Source of the DNA: Adiantum capillus-veneris
Lineage: Eukaryota > Streptophyta > Polypodiopsida > Polypodiales > Pteridaceae
Direction: 5' to 3'
DNA length: 64,000 bases
Assembly (NCBI GenBank): GCA_014529385.2
Contig: CM043956.1
Coordinates: 87,657,721-87,721,720 of the forward strand
Within the stretch, counting starts at the first letter, position 1. The number at the start of each line of letters is the position of its first letter. A program made the position numbers and the translations under genes. The notes below the pieces were generated by a model, which was given only the letters and a program-made list of their open reading frames with translations, was not told the DNA's origin and ran no database searches. Shown one piece after another: positions 31,753 to 42,580 of the stretch.

Positions 31753-34700
31753 TCATGTACCATCATAGAGCATCTTTTCCAAAGAGAGTGCTTCAGAGTC
31801 CTTGACGAGATCTTCATTGTTTGGCCCCTCAGAATTTTGGCTGGAGTTACACTCATGCTTCATGTAACAATACTTACATGAGACAGCGGCCTTTGGACAG
31901 ATCTTTCGTAGATCCTTTGGTAGAAGGCGACTCAAATAGGGCTTCAAGCGATACCCATTTACCTTCCTGGAGTGCTCTTTACCATTCAAGTCCATAAGCT
32001 GATAGTAACTAGAATTGAAAGCCTTCTTGACTATGTATGGCCCTTGCCATCTAGTTTCAAACTTGGCATCAAAACGATTGTCATACCTTAGCACAAGCTC
32101 TCCTTCCTTGATGCCTTTGTCCTTCAGTTTCTTGTCGTGCGTTTCTTTCGCTTGTGTGGCTTTCCTCTTGTAGCACTCATATGCTGCTTCTCTTTTCCAC
32201 TCAAGCTCCACTAACATAAGAAGTCGATCCATCCATACCTCTTGATCATCTCGTGCTCCTTTGCGATGAAGTCGCATTGTTGGAATGTTGAGCTCAATAG
32301 GCTGCAAAGCCTCTTGACCATAGACCAAGTGAAATGGTGTGAACTCTGTGGCTTCCCTATATGTGGTTCGATATGCCCACAAGGCACCATCCAAGAAGTC
32401 ATCCCATAATTTTGTCTTGTTTTGCACCATCTTTCTAATGATTCCTGCAATGACACCATTAGCCTTCTCCACCAAACCATTTGACTGTGGGTAGTATGGT
32501 GTGCTATGACAATGTAGAATGTGAAGCTCTTCACAAACTTCTGTGAGCAAGCCCTTCCTAAACCCTGCACCATTATCAGAAACAATCTCCAAAGGTATGC
32601 CAAATCTGCAACAAATGTGATTGTACACAAACTTGCTAACTGTCCTCTCATTCACTCTTGCCACACTTTGAGCTTCCACCCACCTAGTCATATAGTCTAC
32701 AGCCACTAGAATGTAGAGTTTACCATTTTTGTCCTAGGCAGAGGACCCATAGCATCAATGCCCCACTTTTCAAAGGGTCCATTTGCAAGCACTATTTGCC
32801 TTGGGCCATGCACCAACCTTCTATTTCCATTTATCTGACAATTGTGACAGCTTTTACACCAATGTTGAACATCCACATGCAAGCTTGGCCAAACATACCC
32901 CGCAAGCAAAATCTTCTTCAGAGTTGATTCTTGGGCAAAATGACCACCACATGCCTCTTCATGCAAACCTTTTAGAATGGCTGGAATTTCCTCGATAGTT
33001 GGTACTCTTCTGCACACTTGATCCTTCCCTCTTTGATAGAGGGAGCCTTCTAGGAAGAGATAGAAACTTGCCTTCTTCATGAGTCTCCTCTTTTGAGCCT
33101 TCGTGAAGTCTTGTGGAAACTCACCCTCCAAAATGTAGCCAATAATGGGAGCCAATGACTCCAATCCATGGTATCTCGGTTGTTTGACAGCTGCTACCAC
33201 CATGATGACCTGCACTTCTCTCTCAACACATGTAACTGCTTGTTGTGCAAGTAAATCGGCATCTTCATTTTGTTTCCTCGGAATATGATATAGTTGCACT
33301 TCTTGAAACTGATTAAACATCCTACGAATGGCATGAACTTTTGTCCTTAAGCTTTCATTCTTGCATGCCCAAATGCCTAAAATCTGTTTAACAATGAGAA
33401 GTGCATCTCCCTTTACCATGAGATGTTTTATCCCTTGGCCAATAAACATCTTCAAACCATGAAGTAGTGTGTCGTATTCTGCTTCATTGTTGCTAGTTGA
33501 ACCTGGTAGATTGACCTTCTCTTTCATGACCACCTTTCCACTTGGGTTGAGCAACACTAGCCCTCCCCCTGCTTTCCCCGTGGCTCGTCGAAAAGCTCCA
33601 TCAAAGAACAAGGTAAAAGTATTAGGAATACTTTTTGGTGGTGGCAATGGTAGGGTCTTTACTTCAGGCACCTTAATCTCCTTTTCATGCACCTTATAAG
33701 TGAGAATCCCTGCCAATTGTGCACGCACACTATCTTCTACCTTGAAAGAGTATTGAAACTCTTGCAACTCCATAATCCACTTTGAGATCCTAGTACTAAG
33801 ATTCATTTGAGATGACACCCAAGGGAACAAATTCTCTGCGGTGAGGATTACAAAAGGTTTTGGGAGCAAGTAGGATCTAAACTTCCTTATCGCAAACATG
33901 AGAGAAAGCATCATGAGTTCTGCCTCCGTGTAGCCTCTCTCTAAAGCATTCATGACCCTACTAGCAAAGTAGATGGGCCGCATCCTGGTACTATAGGGAT
34001 CTTGTTGTAGCAAAACTGCACCAATTGTTTCTTTTCCAGCACTAGAGCTAACAAAGAATGTGTACTCCCAACAAGGAGGCATGAGTGTTGGTAGCTCTGA
34101 CAAAATGGCTTTAATGTTACAAAAGTACTCTTCAAGCTCATCAGACCATGCAAATTCTACTTGTTGTGTCAACTTTTGCAAAGGATGAAGCAACTCCGAG
34201 GCTAAGTGAATGAAGCGTGACATATACTTCACCTTCTGAATGAAAGAGATGACCTCCTTAAGACTCTTCGGTGATGGGAGCTCAATAAGAGCCTTTGCCT
34301 TTGAAGGATCCACCTCAATGCCTTTATAGGAAACCTTGTGACCGAGCAAGATCACTTCATTCTCACCTATGTGGCACTTGTCGGGGTTGAGTTGACCTCC
34401 CATGTCGTAGAGCTTCTTTAAACCTTCTTCTACCCTTTGTAGATGCAATGATTTTGAGCTATAAATGCAGAAATCATCAATGAACACCCTAATTGACTTT
34501 CCAAAGAATGCTTGAAACACCATGTTCATGAAACGTTGAAATGTTGTAGGAGCATTTGTCAGACCAAATGGCATGACTCTAAAAGCATAACAACCCCAAG
34601 GAGTGATAAAGGTTGTTTTCAATTGATCTTCCAATGCGATACCTATTTGAAAGTAGCCTGAGTAGCCATCACACACAGTGTACTTCTCATGACCAGCTAC

Positions 34701-36407
34701 CTCATTTAGTATCTCATCCTGAAATGGGAGGGGAAAGTGATCTCTTTTTGTTGCCTCATTGAGTGGACGGTAATCCACACACACCCTCCACTTTCCGTTT
34801 TTCTTAGGAGTGACAACAACGGGAGAGACCCACTCTGAATTCTCCACTGGATAAATGAAACCTGCTGTTAGAAGCTTTCTTACCTCCTTGAGTAAAGCCT
34901 GCTCCTTGATGACTCCTAGCCTTCGTAGCTTCTGAGCCTTAGGTGTGGCCTCTGGCTTCAACTCAATTTTGTGTTGAACAACATCTACTCCACGCACATC
35001 GGTGTAGTCTTTAGCAAAAAGCCTAGGAAATTTCCTTAGTAGACATTTGAACTCCTCTCTTTTATCCTTTGTAAGTGTTGTAGATAGCATACCTTCCAGC
35101 ATTCTTTCATCTTCCACTTTTTGGTTCTCTTGAGGACCTACCTCCTCCAAGCCTTGACAAGAGGTCTCTTGGTTGCTTGGCTTAAACCTTACCCCCATGA
35201 CTTCGATGGAAGACTCCTCTTCAGTAATGCTGCCGCTACTTTCTTCTTCTGAAGTGTTATCGGTCCAACCTTCTTCCGTCTCACTTTGAGATGATTCTTC
35301 ATGGATCTCCTCTTGGCGTTGCTCCTTCATGTCAAAGACAACCTTCTTATGATTGTTGTTCCTGCAAATTAGCTTTCCACTCTCCCAATCCTGCAAAGCT
35401 CGCATTTTCATTAGCCATGGTCTCCCTAGGATAAATGGGTAACCATTTCCTTTGGTAGACATGACATAGAAATCCACTGCCTTCTTAATGCCAAAGGCCT
35501 CCACAAAAACATTTTTACAAATGCCTACGCACCTAGCCTTGCTATTGTTTGCCATCTTGACCTTAATTTCAGGTGTCTCATTGATGTGCATGCCTAGTTT
35601 TTGCATGAGTCCCTCTGTCATGATGCAAATTTGTGCACCCCCATCCACTAGACCTTTCCTAACCAATCTCCCTTTTATGTAACAATCTAGCACAGGTGTA
35701 ATGTCCTCATTCATTTCAGCTTGTGCAATTTTTACAACAGGCACACTCTCTTTTACCTTTCTCCTAGTGCTAACTGCCCTTGTTAAATCCCTCCTAACTT
35801 GTGGACATAATGCAAGAAATTGAGACCATGAGATATCAGGACCCTTACCTCTCATGTCTTCCAACAGGTTGTATGGAGCCATTCCATGTCCAAGAGGAAA
35901 GTCTTGGAGGTTGATACGACGTCGAGTCCTCTTAGCTTCCTTGGTCTCCTTTGCCTTCTTTTCTCGTCCATGGTCACTTTGTGATGTAACTCCTTCTTTC
36001 TCCTTACCTTTCCGTCGGCCACGCTTAATGCCATTTTCTTCCATGTCAACCTCTCTTGAATTTGTCACCTCTACCACATGCACGTTTGGGTTTGGCAAAG
36101 GTGGAACTCCTTCCACTCCTTGTGGAGGTGGTCTTGCTCCATTTGGCCTTTGTATAAGCCGTGGTTGCTGACTAGTTCCTTCACCTGCATTCATCACTGG
36201 GTAATTCAAGTTAGGTCTCCCTGGCTCCCCACGGGGCCAAGGACAATTATACATCCCATGTCCAGACTCACCGCAATTCCAACATTGCAAGACTCTCCTA
36301 GGTCGTGGGTCTCGCTCTTCAGACTTCTTTGCTTGTCCCTTTGGACCTACAGCTTGTGCAAGGTGAAATGACAAGCTGCTTAAAGATTCATTTAACTTCT
36401 CAATCAC
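31753..36407 (-). pseudogene. Tat-like polyprotein: zinc knuckle, protease, RT, two RNase H domains, integrase
   Basis: The main frame (36407-32706, 1233 residues) has a CCHC knuckle CWNCGESGHGMYNC near residue 45, a protease with VDGGAQICIM near residue 255 (DGGA rather than DSGA), and RT with KWRVCVDYRPLNEATKRDHF, MPFGLTNAPTTFQRFM and the catalytic VFIDDFCIYS. Next come an RNase H related to the classical one, a second RNase H with TLFFDGAFRRATGKAGGGLV and SNNEAEYDTLLHGL, and an integrase zinc finger CKSCHNCQ with GIDAMGPLP. Two RNase H domains mark the plant Tat lineage. A one-base loss in an A run near 32730 throws the rest into a second frame (32706-31753). That frame has VSDNGAGF, YYPQSNGLVEKANG (catalytic Glu) and the C-terminal GPYIVKKAF region. 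No chromodomain follows. Apart from this lesion the pol part is open, so the insertion is fairly young. Confidence 0.93.
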
Positions 36408-37019
36408 TTCCGCCGTTACCTCAGGAAGCTCCTTAGATGTTGATGCTTGTGACTTACCTTTGGGTCTAAGACCTTCTATTGGAACCTCCCCCCTTAAGCA
36501 CTTGAGTTTCCTATATTTCTTAGAAGCCCTAGTTTCAGCTGCATCAAAAGTAGCAGGTGCACCCGCCTCAACTTTTACCTTAAGGTCAGGAAAGAGTCCG
36601 GCTATGAACCTCTCCTTCTTTCAAAATTCTGCACCATCACCAGGGTTAGCAACATTTCGTATCCATAGAGCCCAAAGACGTAGAAACTCTTGCTTGTACA
36701 AGTAGTAGTCATCTTAGTCTTTTTGCTTATGAGAAACAATGTCTTGCCATAATTTCTGAGTGTTTTGGGGATCAAAGAAGTATTTCTTGAAACGATTCAA
36801 AACTTCCGTGTAATTCCCTTTAACTTCCTCAGGCAAAGAGTCAAACCAAGTGCTAGCATCTTTCCTAAGGACCACCTCAAACATTTCTACACGTTCTTGA
36901 TCAGTTACTATCCTCTTGATACGGCAAGACATCTTGAAATTCGCTAGAAATAATTTTGTATCCTCTCCAGGCTCTCCAAAGAAAAGAGGATATCCAGACA
37001 TTTGGCGTTGTCTCTCCAT
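36408..37019 (-). pseudogene. Gag of the main Tat-like copy
   Basis: It starts MERQRQMSGYPLFFGEPGED at 37019, with the gag core DASTWFDSLPEEVKGNY, and leads into the knuckle and pol. Two stops break it: a TTA to TAA near 36714 and a TTA to TGA near 36620, both sense in the outer copy. It would form the particle shell. Confidence 0.85.
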
Positions 37020-37104
37020 TGAATTGATTTCAAAGTGACGCGTTTTTGTTTTTTTCTTTCTTTAAAAGATTTACACAATAATATTCTCTAAATTGCAATC
37101 TATT

Positions 37105-37323
37105 CTACAACAAAATAAAAATATTCACATCAAATGACCTATGATAATCAATAAGAGGTAGAATGACAGGGTTTGGTGATGCGATAATTTCTCCTACTCT
37201 TTGGGCACCAAACAGGAATACCATACGTTGTTGAAAATGGATTTTTCTACTAATTGCAATGTTTACTCTAATGTGTGGAGTGAAATGACAGGGAAAAACC
37301 TGTATTCCTGGGCCATTATCCAT
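37105..37323 (-). CDS. Small leader protein 1, main copy (72 residues)
   Basis: Its sequence is the same as the frame at 28589-28807 over all 72 residues, including RKIHFQQRMVFLFG. The gag start follows 85 bases later. See that entry for the family evidence. Confidence 0.65.
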   Translation of the reverse strand: MDNGPGIQVFPCHFTPHIRVNIAISRKIHFQQRMVFLFGAQRVGEIIASPNPVILPLIDYHRSFDVNIFILL

Positions 37324-37337
37324 GGTCTATGCATGAC

Positions 37338-37556
37338 CTAATTCTTAAAACAAAACAAAATATAGACGTCCAAACTAAGGTCGTACCTAATGAGGGGCAA
37401 AATAAAAGGATTTACTGATGCGTTTATCTCTACCAACCTAAAAGGACCTAAAATTCTACGAATTACTCGCTGAAATTGCAACTTAGTACTAACAATTATG
37501 TGTACCTTTTGCCTTGCAATGGGAATGAAGGGATCATACAAATTCTCGTGATTCAT
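37338..37556 (-). CDS. Small leader protein 2, main copy, altered C-terminus
   Basis: It matches the frame at 28829-29041 up to DVYI, then a one-base deletion in an A run gives the ending LFCFKN. The conserved core ILPLIRYDLSLDV is kept. Confidence 0.6.
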   Translation of the reverse strand: MNHENLYDPFIPIARQKVHIIVSTKLQFQRVIRRILGPFRLVEINASVNPFILPLIRYDLSLDVYILFCFKN

Positions 37557-37612
37557 GCAAGCTACTTGATTATGCTAAAGGTTGAGCCTTCACAAAACAT
37601 ACACAAGCTTGT

Positions 37613-37629
37613 CCTCAGTGGGGGCACCA
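37613..37629 (-). other. Putative primer-binding site of the main Tat-like copy
   Basis: TGGTGCCCCCACTGAGG on the minus strand, four bases after the 5' LTR end at 37634. tRNA not assigned. Confidence 0.5.
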
Positions 37630-37633
37630 AAAT

Positions 37634-37895
37634 TGAGGCGGTCCGGGGCGGGCAACAAGAAGAGCAACCTCTAGACACCCTTCAAGGCTCCCGTGCTGCT
37701 CAATGGGGCTGGGGCACAGCACAACACAAACCAAAACAACAAACCCACAGCCAAATCCCAACTACACAAGGGGCACCACCTAGTTTAAGAGCGAAATAGG
37801 ACGCAAAAGAGGAGAATCGTTAGAGCAACCCACAAACAAGCAAGGAATTTACACTAACCCTAACACCAATGGAACACTCTCACACACTAAAACAC

Positions 37896-37954
<59 letters not shown>

Positions 37955-40263
37955 TGTACAACTTAGCTTCAACTTTATATTTTGCACAAAGAGGAACTTA
38001 GAGCTTGCGGAATCAAGTGACAAGATTTGGTTATAGCATCACTAGCACATTGTCTTAGGGTTATGGGAGACCTGTCACCATCCACCCTCTTACAATGGTA
38101 GCCAAACAATAGCCAATGAATCATAAGCAACAAAACAACAACCTTCAATGAAACAAGTCACCTTAATGAAGCTGAATGAGTTTGCCAAGCCAAATTGGAG
38201 GAGAAGCGTGAGCCTTTGGACATGAATTGCACCCAAAACTACCAATTCATTGACATTGGGGTAGATACAACAATGGTAGGAAAAATATCTTCTACTCGCA
38301 CTCACTCAAACTAGCTCAAGCTTTTCTATGCACCAAGGTGATGGTGTATAGAAAGCTTACTCTCTCTTTACAACCAAGATAGAACTGGCGTGTGGTACGC
38401 TCAATCTAGTGTGCAATGGTATAGTGATGTCTTTTACAAGGAGGAATGGGTTCTATTTATATGTTTTAGAAGCCTTGATTAGGATTAAGCCTAATCAATT
38501 TTATTAGGAAAGATCAAGGATTATGAATTTTTATGAATTTCAAATGATAATGGGGTCTCTCTTTTCTCTTGAGTCACATGGATGTGGGCTCAAGTAAGAG
38601 AATTATTGATGTGGTGAAAGGAGAGAAACTTCCATGGGAGTGAGTGAATTTGGTTTACTTGTGCGGTTGCCTACTCCATATGTTGATAGTGTGGGTGCAT
38701 TTTTACAAGAGAAGTTAGTTGTTAGTGGTAATAATCACTAGAATTGTTAGTGATACATTTACAATGGGTAGGATGAGTTGATTTGATGAAGGAAGAGGGG
38801 TGAATTAAAAGAGAATCGTTGAGATGGTGAAGCTTTGAAGAAGCTTGAACTCACCCTTGTGTAGACTGTGGAAAAAATGACCGCTGGTCTTCTTCTTCTT
38901 CGCTTCTTTACGCCGCCGCCACGGTTGACCACCACGATGAAAAGAGGATTTGTTGATGAAAAATCCTTAATTTGCAGAAGTTATCATGGTTAAGATACTG
39001 AATTTTAGATATTTTTAGGAGAGGTAAATGATATTGTAACATAAAAGCAATAGAGAGAGACATGGAGAGGGTGTATGTATGTAGAGGTTCATAAAAGAAC
39101 TATAGGGATGAGAGAGAAGGGTAATGGTGAAGAGGGTGGGAGAAGCCATGGAAATTGCAGGTTTGAGTGAGGGAAGGAGAGGGAGGGATGTGTAAGAGTG
39201 AGTAGGTGTGTGGAAGGGTGAGAGAATATTAAGGGCTAATTGTGAGAAAAGTGGGAAGACTGGGGTCCACTCAAAAAATCATATCTCACCGCTGGTAGCT
39301 CCAAAAATCATGAAAACATTTGAGGTGATTATTCAGAGCGTGGGCTACATTTTCACTTTTGACCACCGCTCCAAATTCGGAGTGGAGATAGGTGCCAAAA
39401 TTCTCACCAAAAAGCCTGTTTTTTATGCCTGCAAAAGTCTTTTAGTGCCCCCCTCCTTTGTTGAATTTGTACAATGCATCCAAGAGTGAGCTCCTCCTTT
39501 GTCATATTATAATACAAAGCATCCAAGTTGCCCTTGACCCATGCATGGAGGAGGATTATGGGTGAATAAAGAAATATATACATGGTGGGACTAGTGTATG
39601 GACTATTCATGGACTTTAGCTCAATGAGCACATGGTGTTAGAATAATGAGTAAAAATAATATTTAAAATATGGAGGAGTTATGGATATGGAAAGATATTG
39701 GAATCATATGATATGGTCCCTCCTTGAATTATTTTGGGTGAAAGAGGAAAAGGTATGCAAGTAAATAATATAATAAAAGTAACCAATGAGTAGAAATCAA
39801 TTTTTTGTTTTCACTAGGGTGAGGGTGAAAATGTGGGAGTGATTTGTATAAAGGAAAAATATGAGGTTAGAGTATGTACATATTGGCAAAAAATATCATT
39901 ATGGTATAAGAGGATGAAAGAAGGTGTACATAGGTTTAATAAAACACACACCTAAGTAGAAATATTTAAATAAAATACCAAAATAATTATAAAAAATCCC
40001 TATATTTAGGCCATATATACAATGAAATATTTACACACAAAGAGGCCATAATATACTTTTATTTTTTATTTTTTTTATTTTTTTGGCTCAACTAGCCCAG
40101 TGACTAGGTAGTTGAGGGTTTTTAAGAAGATATGGGAAAAGGCCCCTAACTCACACACGCCTATGTACAGGAAAATGGTAGGGATAGCCATAGCGTTTGG
40201 GTGAATTTGGTAGGGTGGAGTAACTTACTATGGCAATTATGGAGAGCCGAAAAACGGCTATCA
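37634..40263 (-). repeat. 5' LTR of the main Tat-like copy (2630 bp)
   Basis: It runs TGATAGCCG to ACCGCCTCA on the minus strand. Compared with the middle LTR it has small indels, such as an extra ACTATTCATGG stretch near 39602 and a longer GA run (37895-37950). CTGC follows at 40264-40267. Confidence 0.9.
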
Positions 40264-40496
40264 CTGCAAAAAGTGTGTTTACATAGCTGAGTATACGTGG
40301 GAGGATGATCATGACGATGCATTCTATCAGGCAGCAATGTATGCCTGTTGGGAGGCCTTTCTCAACATGACAAAATTGCATTTTGTTGCCATTTATGTGT
40401 TGGTTTTAGCAAAATCAAAATGGACATATGGTATTCTGAGACCTGAAGGATGGGTTGAGGTGTTAAATAGACGAATCAACAAGGACAACATTGAGA
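40264..40496 (+). pseudogene. Remainder of exon 3 of the unidentified gene
   Basis: After the insertion the frame resumes with CVYIAEYTWEDDHDDAFYQA, YACWEAFLNMTKLHFVAIYV and WTYGILRPEGWVEVLNRRIN, ending near a GTAAGTT donor at 40497. The copy at 52270-52560 (minus) shares the frame with many silent changes but has a stop and an A-run expansion. This is the best-preserved part of the gene. I do not recognise the domain; it is rich in aromatic residues and likely globular. Confidence 0.55.
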
Positions 40497-40559
40497 GTAA
40501 GTTACTAAGATTTTTAAAAAAATGGAAAGAGATGTTTATTTATGGTACTTGAAATAAGA

Positions 40560-42432
40560 TACAACACCCAGTGGTTGGTCTTTGAGCTTGGTTCACTTCT
40601 TGCTAAGAAGCTTTGTGATAGCCTATCTCTTGCTACTGCCATTGTTCTTGGCCAAATTACACGCTTGTGTGAGAATTTTCTTAACTGGGGCTCTTGAGCT
40701 AGAGATAGGCCCACGAATGTCATGATGGATTTTCAAGTTCCTATTACATTGAGCAGTAGATTGTTGGATTTAATCTTCTTTTGCAACCGAGCAATATTTG
40801 TTTCCGATTGACGTTGCCAACCTCTCCACATGCAGATAGCAGCTCTTGGCCTTGGTCCACAAAAGGTGAGCCTCTTTGCATTCCCACAAGGTATGTATAA
40901 CTGTCTCCTTTTTGTATGTACCAAGAGGGCACCAAGAATTACCATCCTTCCATTTGTAGGTGAGACCCCTTACTGGGATCTCGAAGTGCAGAATTATCCA
41001 CAGTAGTAAGTCCAAACTTCCTGAACCTGTAGACTTCCATTTGTCTTTTGACCTCTTCATGCAAAACTTGGGGGTTAATCTATATCCCTCTTTGTCCCAT
41101 CCTTTCACTAGCGTGTCTATCCACTTGTCTTGTGTGTTTGACCCTCTTGAGTGTCTTGTCCAACCTGGCCTTGTTTACCTTCCGCTCCTTGAGTGATTGT
41201 TCAGTTAAACAAAATACTGTTGTTGGCTAATTATTTTTGATGTTGCTCACTACATGTTGCACGAGTAGTTGTTCCCTCCTGTTTAGAATGTTCCACTTTT
41301 TTGGTGAGATGGTCCACTGTTGATTGCTCTTGTTCCACAAGTATTTGAATGTAATTATGCCCTTTGCTTCAATCTGTTTAGCTAGTCGCTTGTTCAAGCA
41401 TAGTGTAGCATGTGCAATTGTTCCCTCCTGTTTAGCATGTTCCACTTTTTTGGTGAGATGGTGCACTTTGAGTGTGCTTTTTCCACAAGTCTTTGAATGT
41501 AGCTAAGCCCTTTGCTTCAATCTGTTTACTCTTTAGGCATAGTGCCGATTTTCATTCACCATGGCTGACTTATATAGCCATACACTTCGTTCTAATGAGG
41601 AGTCGGCTCCATGCGCTTTGTTCTAATGAGGAGTTGGCTCTAGTCTGCTTTAACAAGAATTTCTTTCCAACTAGAGACCATCATTTGCAGATACTATGAG
41701 CCCTTCAACTTTATGGGACTAGGATACATGAGCTTGTCTATCCAAGGAGTGTGGGCTGTATCCCTCCACATTCACCTTTATGGGACCAAGATATATGAGC
41801 TTGTGTATCCAATGAGTGTGGGGCCATCTTTATCCCTCCACCTTTGCCTCTACAATCTTCCATCTAGTGATGATTGCATATGGCTCGTTATACTATAGCT
41901 TCCCTATCCATTTGTCAAGCAATTGTTTAGCTTGATGTTGGGGATGTCCCAACCCCTTTCTTTCTTTGCTTGAGAAAACTTGCTCCCATGAGATGAATGA
42001 ACATGTCCTCTTGTCTGTAAAGGTCCAAAGAAACTCTCTAAATAGTTTTGTCATCCTGTCTCAGTCACAGTTGGAAAACTTGTTTATAGATGCAACCTAT
42101 ACTGGTGAGGCCATCATGACATGCCTCAATGCCTACGAGTCTACCAACCAAACTTGGTCTCAAGTGTGCTCTAGTCTACACCTTCTGTCTAATCCTTGTT
42201 TGCATCTATCCAAAGCATTGGTGGTCAATCAGACCAAGCCCCACTAGGCAACCTAAATATCTGATTATGTTTTCAGGGCTTATGTCCTTTAGCTTGAAAT
42301 CATTAAGAAAATCATTTGAAATTACCTCCTGCATAGCTCAACTTAAGGCATTCAGTTTTGTGTGGGGCTATCTTAGAATTTGACACATTGCAGAATTTTT
42401 CATAGACCTGCATTTGTACTATCACACTCTCT
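40560..42432 (-). pseudogene. LINE ORF2 C-terminal half, left arm
   Basis: On the minus strand the region near 42130-41960 encodes the end of a LINE RT with FLWTFTDKRTCSFISWEQVF and RKGLGHPQ. The region 41108-40770 encodes a zf-RVT type zinc finger, with LLLWIILHFEIPVRGLTYKW, WCPLG and HTLWECKEAHLLW. Plant non-LTR retrotransposons end in this order. Stops and shifts are frequent. The 5' part of the same LINE continues at 47444-48010 beyond the 5-kb insertion, and a second copy lies at 50235-52240 on the other strand. Confidence 0.8.
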
Positions 42433-42437
42433 CTTTC
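42433..42437 (+). repeat. Target-site duplication CTTTC, left of the 5-kb element
   Basis: CTTTC here and at 47439-47443 flank the element. The empty site in the other arm (GAAAG at about 50334-50338, plus strand) has a single copy. Confidence 0.95.
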
Positions 42438-42580
42438 TGTAAGGCATAGGGAACTGGAACATGCTCATCACCACCAAGCCATGCCGTATATAGACCCTTG
42501 GCCTGCTAAATATAGGGACCCCCTTAACTGCATGTCCGTCCTAGCCCTTGGCCGTGCCTGGTCCTACCCTTCGCATGACA
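42438..42580 (-). repeat. 3' LTR (143 bp) of the 5-kb element
   Basis: It runs TGTAAGGCATAGGG to TTCGCATGACA on the plus strand and matches 47298-47438. Confidence 0.93.

Larger units (their letters stand above)
27425..40263 (-). mobile_element. Composite Tat-like Ty3/gypsy element: three LTRs, two internal regions
   Basis: From right to left (the coding direction) the order is: full LTR (37634-40263), leader with two small frames, gag, pol, full LTR (29119-31724), leader with the same two small frames, partial gag, and a deleted LTR (27425-about 27845). The whole is flanked by CTGC (27421-27424 and 40264-40267), and the homologous empty site lies near 52535-52542. A single duplication around the entire composite means it either moved as a unit or, more likely, grew in place by unequal exchange and then lost part of one copy. 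All copies carry disabling mutations. Confidence 0.85.
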
